Assembly (NCBI GenBank): GCA_029882675.1
Contig: JAOUKJ010000083.1
Location: 1 to 11,233, forward strand
Source of the DNA: Cyclobacteriaceae bacterium
GTDB lineage: Bacteria > Bacteroidota > Bacteroidia > Cytophagales > Cyclobacteriaceae
Length of the DNA: 11,233 nucleotides
Direction: 5' to 3'
In this document: positions 7,027-11,233 of the stretch, piece after piece
Position numbering within the stretch: the first letter of the stretch is position 1
How the letters are laid out: every line of letters begins with the position of its first letter
Notes under the pieces: generated by a model
The model's database searches: none
What the model saw: only the letters and a program-made list of their open reading frames with translations
What the model was told of the DNA's origin: nothing
Made by a program: the position numbers and the translations under genes

Positions 7027-7353
7027 TTAAACTCGGGTGCTGAAACTTTAGATAGTATCGTAAAGCGTCCAACTTCCATGAGAAAATCAGGCTTAAATGG
7101 ACAGAGACTTCTATAAAATAGAAAACCAAAGCTTCATCATTTACGAGGTCAGACCGTACAGGCAAAATGAAAAGGTCTTCCCAGAAACACCCCGCCGCCA
7201 GATCCACCTGGGTGCATAGTAAAAAGGTATGGAAAACCCTTGGATGCGCGGAGACCTGAAGTGGCAGACCTACACACCGAACCCACATGTGAGATCCATT
7301 GAAGATTTCTTAAAGAGGTAAGTGAGGACAGTTATCATTTTTTTTTCGGCTGA
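7027..7353 (+). pseudogene. Multiply frameshifted DUF3024 gene
   Basis: Read in successive frames, this stretch reconstructs one small protein. LDSIVKRP lies at 7048-7071, FHEKIRLK at 7074-7097, then DRDFYKIENQSFIIYEVRPY with NEKVFPETP from 7097, ARSTWVHSKKVWKTL at about 7194-7241, WMRGDLKWQTYTPNP and VRSIEDFLK at 7241-7315, and EVSEDSYHFFFG with a TGA at 7351. The order of motifs (KRRP, IENQS-IIYE-RP, WMRxDLKWxxYxP, EDFL, ED-Y-FFG) is that of the DUF3024 family, roughly 110 residues, of unknown function. The frame changes at least four times (near 7073, 7097, 7190, 7241 and 7314), so no intact product can be made. The longest single open piece is 7097-7219. It begins within about 60 bases of the metalloprotease stop. 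Confidence 0.72.
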
Positions 7354-7387
7354 AGGTTTAAAATGTATAATTTTATAAGAGTCCTCT

Positions 7388-7415
7388 ATTTAACATAATA
7401 AATGGACTGTGCGTA
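7388..7415. other. dif-like site 1 (XerD-arm match)
   Basis: ATTTAACATAA at 7388-7398 is the exact reverse complement of the classical XerD-binding arm TTATGTTAAAT. It is followed by a 6-base centre TAAATG and a right arm GACTGTGCGTA, which does not match the proteobacterial XerC arm well. Its first 22 bases agree at 20 positions with a second copy at 10816. XerC/XerD recombination sites have this 11-6-11 layout. The arm match is seen; recombination activity is inference, and a dispersed repeat is an alternative. Confidence 0.4.
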
Positions 7416-7475
7416 TCTGAATATAGAAAGGGGTAGGGGTGGAGCATTGATTCATTTTTAGTCATTTGGAACATT

Positions 7476-7506
7476 ATTATTTCGAACATGACTTTTGCGA
7501 AATAAT
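7476..7506. repeat. Perfect 9-bp stem-loop
   Basis: ATTATTTCG (7476-7484) and CGAAATAAT (7498-7506) pair perfectly around a 13-base loop. There is no T-run, so it is a weak terminator candidate; an operator or a chance AT-rich repeat are alternatives. Confidence 0.35.
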
Positions 7507-7652
7507 CAAACGCCACCACTGGCTCCGTCTTTAAATGAATCTCAATAGGTTTTGTCCGGATCAGTCAGTACAAATAGTAGCCTGTAGAAAAGGTTATGAA
7601 CTCTTTTTGTCTGGCTACATCAACCATAATTTTTCTTTTAGCGGAACATTTG

Positions 7653-7660
7653 TATCTTTG
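7653..7660 (+). promoter_or_regulatory. -7 element TATCTTTG for the DUF2490 gene
   Basis: TATCTTTG matches the Bacteroidota -7 consensus TAnnTTTG exactly and lies 74 bases before the ATG at 7735. A clear TTTG/TTG -33 element is not visible; the T-rich stretch at 7630-7640 occupies that place. Transcription would start near 7667, leaving a leader of about 70 bases. Confidence 0.5.
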
Positions 7661-7734
7661 CCTTTGAAAGCCCTTCCGGCTTTAACTACACTGATCCGTT
7701 TTTTTAATTCAACATCATTAAAACCATTAATTGC

Positions 7735-8433
7735 ATGAAAGCATTTAAACAGAAATTTTATGCCCTTTTTTTTCTCCTCATACCACTGGTTGGGTCAGCA
7801 CAAATTGATGAGTCGAAAACGGGTGCCTGGTATATGTATCTGTGGAACACCAGTATTGGCGAAAACGGCTTTGGCTTTCAGGGTGATATACAATACAGAA
7901 ATTGGAACGCGGTGGGAGATCTGGAGCAATTGCTGCTGCGTGGCGGACTGACGTATTCGCCAAAAACATCGAGTGCAAAATTCACACTGGGTTACGGCAA
8001 TATCCAAACCGGAGCCTACGGTGATGAAAAAACCACTACCAGTGAAAGCCGTATCTATCAGGAGGCCATGCTGCCCCATCATGCCGGTGGTCGTTTTTTT
8101 CTGACCCATCGTTTTCGCTACGAACAGCGTTTTGTGGAAAACCAGGACTTCAGAACCCGGTACCGATACAACCTTTTCCTGACCGTGCCATTAAACCATA
8201 CGATCATAGGAGACAAAACGGTATACCTTTCTTTGTACAACGAGTTGTTTATCAATGGTCAACGGTCAATTGGCAATGGCCGTGAAGTAGAAGTGTTCGA
8301 CAGAAACCGGTCATATCTGGCGTTGGGCTATGCAATAAAACAGCAATTGCGCGTTCAGGGAGGTATTATGCGCCAAATAACAGACAACTGGGGAAAAACT
8401 CAGATGCAGTTGAGCCTTCACCATAAATTCTAA
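7735..8433 (+). CDS. DUF2490 domain-containing outer-membrane beta-barrel protein
   Basis: A 232-residue protein with a signal peptide (about 1-22, ending VGSAQ) followed by alternating amphipathic beta-strands and a terminal HHKF, as expected of an outer-membrane barrel. The pattern matches DUF2490: GAWYMYLWNTSI, FGFQGDIQYRNWN, LEQLLLRGGLTYSP, FTLGYGNIQTG, ESRIYQEAMLP, FLTHRFRYEQRF, RTRYRYNLFLTVPL, YLSLYNELFING, and RNRSYLALGYAI-QQLRVQGGIMRQ. Length is typical for the family. The ATG at 7735 directly precedes the signal peptide. The family has no established function; it is often found as a single gene in Bacteroidota. It is 186 bases upstream of the lipoprotein hydrolase gene, too far to assume co-transcription. 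Confidence 0.88.
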   Translation: MKAFKQKFYALFFLLIPLVGSAQIDESKTGAWYMYLWNTSIGENGFGFQGDIQYRNWNAVGDLEQLLLRGGLTYSPKTSSAKFTLGYGNIQTGAYGDEKTTTSESRIYQEAMLPHHAGGRFFLTHRFRYEQRFVENQDFRTRYRYNLFLTVPLNHTIIGDKTVYLSLYNELFINGQRSIGNGREVEVFDRNRSYLALGYAIKQQLRVQGGIMRQITDNWGKTQMQLSLHHKF

Positions 8434-8543
8434 AGACCGGGGACTGCTTTCCTTTCAAGGTTTGTGAATCCATGAAGGGATAATGCCTTGAATCATTGAG
8501 GAGTTGGGATTGCTTCCATATATTTACTGAAAATACAACTGTC

Positions 8544-8606
8544 GTGAAAACAAACTCCACAGTCATATTTCTGCTTATATTGGTTGTCACATATTTAAAT
8601 ACCTAA
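8544..8606 (+). other. Very short hydrophobic frame (20 codons) upstream of the lipoprotein gene
   Basis: A GTG at 8544 opens MKTNSTVIFLLILVVTYLNT followed by TAA at 8604. The basic start and hydrophobic run look like an export signal without a mature protein. It may be a leader peptide, a relic of a displaced secreted gene, or chance. The rest of the 8434-8619 spacer shows only a weak 7-bp inverted repeat (TTCAAGG / CCTTGAA). Confidence 0.15.
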
Positions 8607-8619
8607 GCGCCCCAGGTCT

Positions 8620-10794
8620 ATGAAATTATTACAAACGGTTTTGCTACTTATATCCTTCAACCTGGTGGCCTGTACATTGGCTGAAAAGGAAACAGGAGAA
8701 ATCAGTATTTATTATACATCCGAATCGCCTGTAATAACCTATGGTATGGAAAGGCTATCTGACCACCTTAACACCAGAAAACAAAGGCTTAAAGTATTGC
8801 ATGAAGGTGAATTACCGGAAAAGGGCATTTTTGTTTTGTCTGCTGAGCCAAAAAGTAACGACGAACTGAAAAAGGTATGGGCAACCCATCGCATTAATAT
8901 CCGGCCGGAGGGGTATAAATTGATTAAAGTAAAAGACCGGGTGTACATTATAGCAACCACAGAAAACGGTGGACTCTATGGCATCATGGATCTGATGGAA
9001 CAATGGGATGACAATGCTGACATAGACCAGGTGAAGGAACGGCATGTCAATCCGGCCTTGTCGTTCCGGGCCATCAAGTTTAATCTGCCCTGGTCGCCCT
9101 ACCGCCCGGGACCAGCTACGGATCTGCATACAGAAACCTGTCGCGATCTGAAGTTCTGGGAGGCCTACCTGGACATGATGGTCGACAACCGGTTTAATGC
9201 ACTGTCGCTGTGGAATACCCACCCGTTTCCGTATATGATCCGGGCCAAAAATTACCCGGAGGCCACACCGCTGAGTGATGGTGAACTGGAGGAGTGGCAG
9301 GCTTTTTGGAAATCACTGTTTAAAATGGCCAAAGACCGGGGAATAGAAACTTACCTGGTCAACTGGAATATTGTGGTGTCTCCGGCCTTTGCAGATGCCT
9401 ATGGGGCAAAAGAATACTTTGACCGCTCTGATCTGGTAAAAAATTACACCAAAGAGTCGGTGACCCAGCTGATCAATACGTATGAAGACCTGACCGGACT
9501 GGGAGTGACCCTGGCCGATTGGATGGGCAATTGGGGCGAAGAAAAAATGCTCCCGGCCGAGAGAGAAGAGTGGATTAAAGATACTTTCGTGGAAGGAATG
9601 AAGGCCGCGGACCGCAAAGTGAAGTTCATCCACAGGGCCGTACTGGCAGGCGACCCGCAGGAGATGCGCCAGGTTATTGATCATGCCGATCTGCCCGATA
9701 AAACCATTGTGGAGGTTAAGTTCAACTGGTCACACGGGCACTCCACACCGCGCCTCTCCATTACCCATGCCAACGATGCCGGTACGATTATGCGGGGATT
9801 CTGGGATCCCGCGCCGGAGAATTATTTTATTGCCTGGATGATACGCAATGAAGACTTCTTTGTGTTGCGCTGGGGCGACCCACAGTTTATTCGGGAACAT
9901 ATCAGCACCAATAATTTGTCCTACGTGGACGGTTATTTTGTGGGATCGGAAGGATATATTCCCGCCGTGGATTATTCACATGCCGACACCCCGGAAAAAA
10001 CCTGGAAGTATGCTTTTGAAAAGCAATGGTTGTTTTACCACCTGTGGGGCAGGTTGCTTTACGATCCGGAAGAAACCGATGAAATACTGGCCAAAGGCTT
10101 TGTAAAAAGGTATGGAGAAGTAGATGCAGGAATGCTGCTGGAGGCATGGTCGCTGGCCTCTAAAGTTCCACAGCAGCTGGCCTCCTTCTACAAGGGTACC
10201 TGGGACTTTACCTTGTATAGCGAAGGCTTTCTGGCCCCCTGGAACATCGGGTACGATGATGGAAAGTCGCCCTTTATATCCGTTGAGGAGCTGGCCAGGC
10301 ATGAAACACTCGACCAGCGTTACCTAAGTATTGAGCAATATGGCCAACGGGTACGGGAAGAACAATCCATCGATACGGCCCTGACCACACCGGTGGAGCT
10401 GGCCACCTTGTTGAAAGAAAACAGTGACCGGGTAATGGAGTTGATTACTCCGCTCAGGCAGCAGGGGGAAGGTACAAAATCCGAATTGGGCGATCTGGAA
10501 ACATGGGCTTATCTCGGGTATTATTTTTCTGATAAACTACGGGCCGCTGTAGCCCTGGATACCTATTGGCATGAACACCGTCCGGAGGATAAAGATAAAG
10601 CCGTGGAATATCTGGAAAAATGCCTTTTGCATTGGAAGGAGGTCATCCGGCTTACGGAGTACCGTTATAAGCCCATGCCTTATGTGAGTTTTGGACACCA
10701 TGAACCGCGCTGGCCCAAATTTAATGCGTTTCATTGGAAACTTTTTCTGAAAGATGTAGAGGAGGATATTACTTACGTCAGAGCGTTGGATTAG
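8620..10794 (+). CDS. Lipoprotein, putative glycoside hydrolase (GH67/GH20-type N-terminal domain plus TIM barrel)
   Basis: A 724-residue exported lipoprotein. Residues 1-17 are a signal peptide with lipobox LVAC, Cys18 being the lipidated residue. Residues about 28-130 alternate beta/alpha and end in a ENGGLYGIMDLMEQW helix, closely resembling the N-terminal alpha/beta domain of GH67 alpha-glucuronidases and GH20 hexosaminidases. From about 145 the chain has the look of a TIM barrel: RAIKFNLPWSPYR, MMVDNRFNALSLWNTHPFP, RGIETYLVNWNIVVSP, GLGVTLADWMGNWGEE (301-308), VEVKFNWSHGHS (364-373) and MRGFWDP. Acidic residues in those strands (Glu307/308, Glu365) are candidates for catalysis, but I cannot assign them. 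Residues about 490-724 are mainly helical. No SusC/SusD genes are adjacent, so it does not sit in an obvious polysaccharide utilisation locus within this window. A glycosidase acting on uronic-acid or hexosamine glycans is plausible; no GH family is claimed. Confidence 0.7.
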   Translation: MKLLQTVLLLISFNLVACTLAEKETGEISIYYTSESPVITYGMERLSDHLNTRKQRLKVLHEGELPEKGIFVLSAEPKSNDELKKVWATHRINIRPEGYKLIKVKDRVYIIATTENGGLYGIMDLMEQWDDNADIDQVKERHVNPALSFRAIKFNLPWSPYRPGPATDLHTETCRDLKFWEAYLDMMVDNRFNALSLWNTHPFPYMIRAKNYPEATPLSDGELEEWQAFWKSLFKMAKDRGIETYLVNWNIVVSPAFADAYGAKEYFDRSDLVKNYTKESVTQLINTYEDLTGLGVTLADWMGNWGEEKMLPAEREEWIKDTFVEGMKAADRKVKFIHRAVLAGDPQEMRQVIDHADLPDKTIVEVKFNWSHGHSTPRLSITHANDAGTIMRGFWDPAPENYFIAWMIRNEDFFVLRWGDPQFIREHISTNNLSYVDGYFVGSEGYIPAVDYSHADTPEKTWKYAFEKQWLFYHLWGRLLYDPEETDEILAKGFVKRYGEVDAGMLLEAWSLASKVPQQLASFYKGTWDFTLYSEGFLAPWNIGYDDGKSPFISVEELARHETLDQRYLSIEQYGQRVREEQSIDTALTTPVELATLLKENSDRVMELITPLRQQGEGTKSELGDLETWAYLGYYFSDKLRAAVALDTYWHEHRPEDKDKAVEYLEKCLLHWKEVIRLTEYRYKPMPYVSFGHHEPRWPKFNAFHWKLFLKDVEEDITYVRALD

Positions 10795-10815
10795 CGGAGT
10801 ATACAACGACCTTGT

Positions 10816-10843
10816 ATTTAACATAATATACGGACTGCAATTG
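10816..10843. other. dif-like site 2 (XerD-arm match)
   Basis: ATTTAACATAA (10816-10826), centre TATACG, right arm GACTGCAATTG. The left arm is identical to the one at 7388 and to the reverse complement of the classical XerD arm. The two sites share 20 of their first 22 bases, including GACTG at the start of the right arm, and have the same orientation. It begins 22 bases after the lipoprotein gene's stop. Interpretation as for site 1. Confidence 0.4.
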
Positions 10844-10866
10844 TGCTACACGGCATAGCTACTATT

Positions 10867-10949
10867 GTATATACAACTTTTAAATAGTCACTTTTTTCTT
10901 AAGTAGGGAGGTTTTTATTCTGTGTATATACAACTGTTAAAAAAAGTGA
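10867..10949. repeat. Repeat-bearing AT-rich spacer: direct repeats of TATATACAACT and an inverted repeat
   Basis: TATATACAACT occurs near 10868 and again near 10925, and a shorter TATACAAC occurs at 10800. TCACTTTTTT (10888-10897, continuing CTTAA) pairs with TTAAAAAAAGTGA (10937-10949), an inverted repeat of ten or more bases around a 40-base interior. The block lies between the lipoprotein gene and the promoter of the next gene. It could be a terminator or regulatory region; function is not evident. Confidence 0.4.
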
Positions 10950-10967
10950 TGATCCGAACAAATGTTA

Positions 10968-10975
10968 TAACTTTG
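10968..10975 (+). promoter_or_regulatory. -7 element TAACTTTG for the gene at 11036
   Basis: TAACTTTG is an exact match to the Bacteroidota -7 consensus TAnnTTTG and lies 60 bases before the ATG at 11036. No clear -33 TTTG was seen about 19 bases upstream. The likely transcript start is near 10982. Confidence 0.45.
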
Positions 10976-11035
10976 CATTTTCAATCACCAGTGATAATCT
11001 GACCTAACAGGCATCTGGTTTAAAATTGTATACAT

Positions 11036-11233
11036 ATGAAAAGCGATCAGCTTGTTATGCGCATGATAAAAAGAGGAATAGTACTCATTAGCAGCTTCAA
11101 TAGAACTTTTCGGTACGGACTATTGGTTTGCTTTTTGGCTTTGGCACAGTTGGTATTAGCACAGGAAGCGGACAGTACCAAACAGGTAATTCATTTAAAT
11201 GGTGATATCAGTGTCACCAACAATGGCATTTCC
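11036..11233 (+). CDS. Exported conserved protein, likely outer-membrane associated, 3' truncated by window edge
   Basis: The frame opens at ATG 11036 and stays open to the window's end (66 codons). It begins with an unusually long basic n-region, then a hydrophobic core (YGLLVCFLALAQLVLAQ) that ends in a signal-peptidase-like site. The mature start reads EADSTKQVIHLNGDISVTNNGIS. The LNGDISVTNNGIS segment resembles the start of a conserved Bacteroidota envelope protein of about 400 residues that I remember as being followed by P-FSLGKPA; the window stops before that can be checked. In-frame ATGs at 11057 and 11063 would give a more usual signal-peptide length and are possible starts. A TAnnTTTG promoter element lies 60 bases upstream. 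Function unknown. Confidence 0.65.
   Translation, partial: MKSDQLVMRMIKRGIVLISSFNRTFRYGLLVCFLALAQLVLAQEADSTKQVIHLNGDISVTNNGIS

Larger units (their letters stand above)
7354..7734. other. Non-coding spacer with dif-like site, stem-loop and promoter
   Basis: This 381-base stretch contains no convincing gene. It carries a dif-like sequence (7388-7415), an inverted repeat (7476-7506) and a -7 element for the DUF2490 gene (7653-7660), each listed separately. A 67-codon open frame from 7535 overlaps the promoter and has no family features; I do not consider it a gene. Nothing else was recognised. Confidence 0.6.

Noticed and set aside
7535..7738. 67-codon open frame before the DUF2490 gene
   Set aside because: It overlaps a good -7 promoter element and the next gene's start, has no recognisable motifs and no ribosome-binding site; chance frame.
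7388..10843. Integron attC interpretation of the repeated ATTTAAC motif (fits RYYYAAC)
   Set aside because: No matching GTTRRRY box was found at an appropriate distance, no integrase gene is present, and the intervening genes are far larger than typical cassettes.

Overview
The window looks like chromosomal DNA from a member of the Bacteroidota, probably a marine or soil Cytophagales/Flavobacteriia-type organism. The evidence is a secreted protein with a type IX secretion (T9SS) C-terminal sorting domain, a DUF2490 outer-membrane barrel, a stand-alone CHASE2 membrane protein, S9 and serine-beta-lactamase-fold hydrolases typical of this phylum, and TAnnTTTG-type -7 promoter elements in front of some genes. 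No rRNA, tRNA, CRISPR array or intact insertion sequence was seen.

Layout. Positions 3-1583 hold the 3' end of a DPP-IV/prolyl-oligopeptidase-like S9 peptidase, followed by a perfect 28-bp palindrome. Positions 1741-3168 hold an exported serine hydrolase of the beta-lactamase/class C fold. It converges on a CHASE2 integral membrane protein (3269-4660, minus strand) across a long hairpin that can terminate both transcripts. Positions 4661-5486 are a gene graveyard: a short orphan ORF carrying a small palindrome, the C-terminal part of a small DUF protein that appears truncated and frameshifted, and, not visible as an open frame, the remains of a Txe/YoeB-type toxin with two in-frame stops. Positions 5487-6986 encode an exported zincin-like metalloprotease with an fibronectin-like region and a T9SS sorting domain. 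Positions 6987-7353 hold a second unannotated relic, a DUF3024 gene broken by several frameshifts. Positions 7354-7734 are non-coding and hold a dif-like site, a stem-loop and a good -7 promoter for the next gene.

Positions 7735-8433 encode a DUF2490 outer-membrane beta-barrel, and 8620-10794 a large lipoprotein that resembles glycoside hydrolases with a GH67/GH20-type N-terminal domain followed by a TIM barrel. Positions 10795-11035 are AT-rich and repeat-bearing, with a second dif-like site. At 11036 an exported protein begins that runs off the window.

How the genes relate: most are singly transcribed and separated by long spacers, so no clear multi-gene operon is visible. The theme is an envelope/secreted hydrolase set (peptidase, beta-lactamase-fold hydrolase, metalloprotease, putative glycosidase) around a decaying accessory patch (about 4.75-7.4 kb) that once held a toxin gene and at least two small DUF genes. 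No complete new defence or mobile system can be supported. The most notable signals are the hidden pseudogenes and the pair of dif-like sites.
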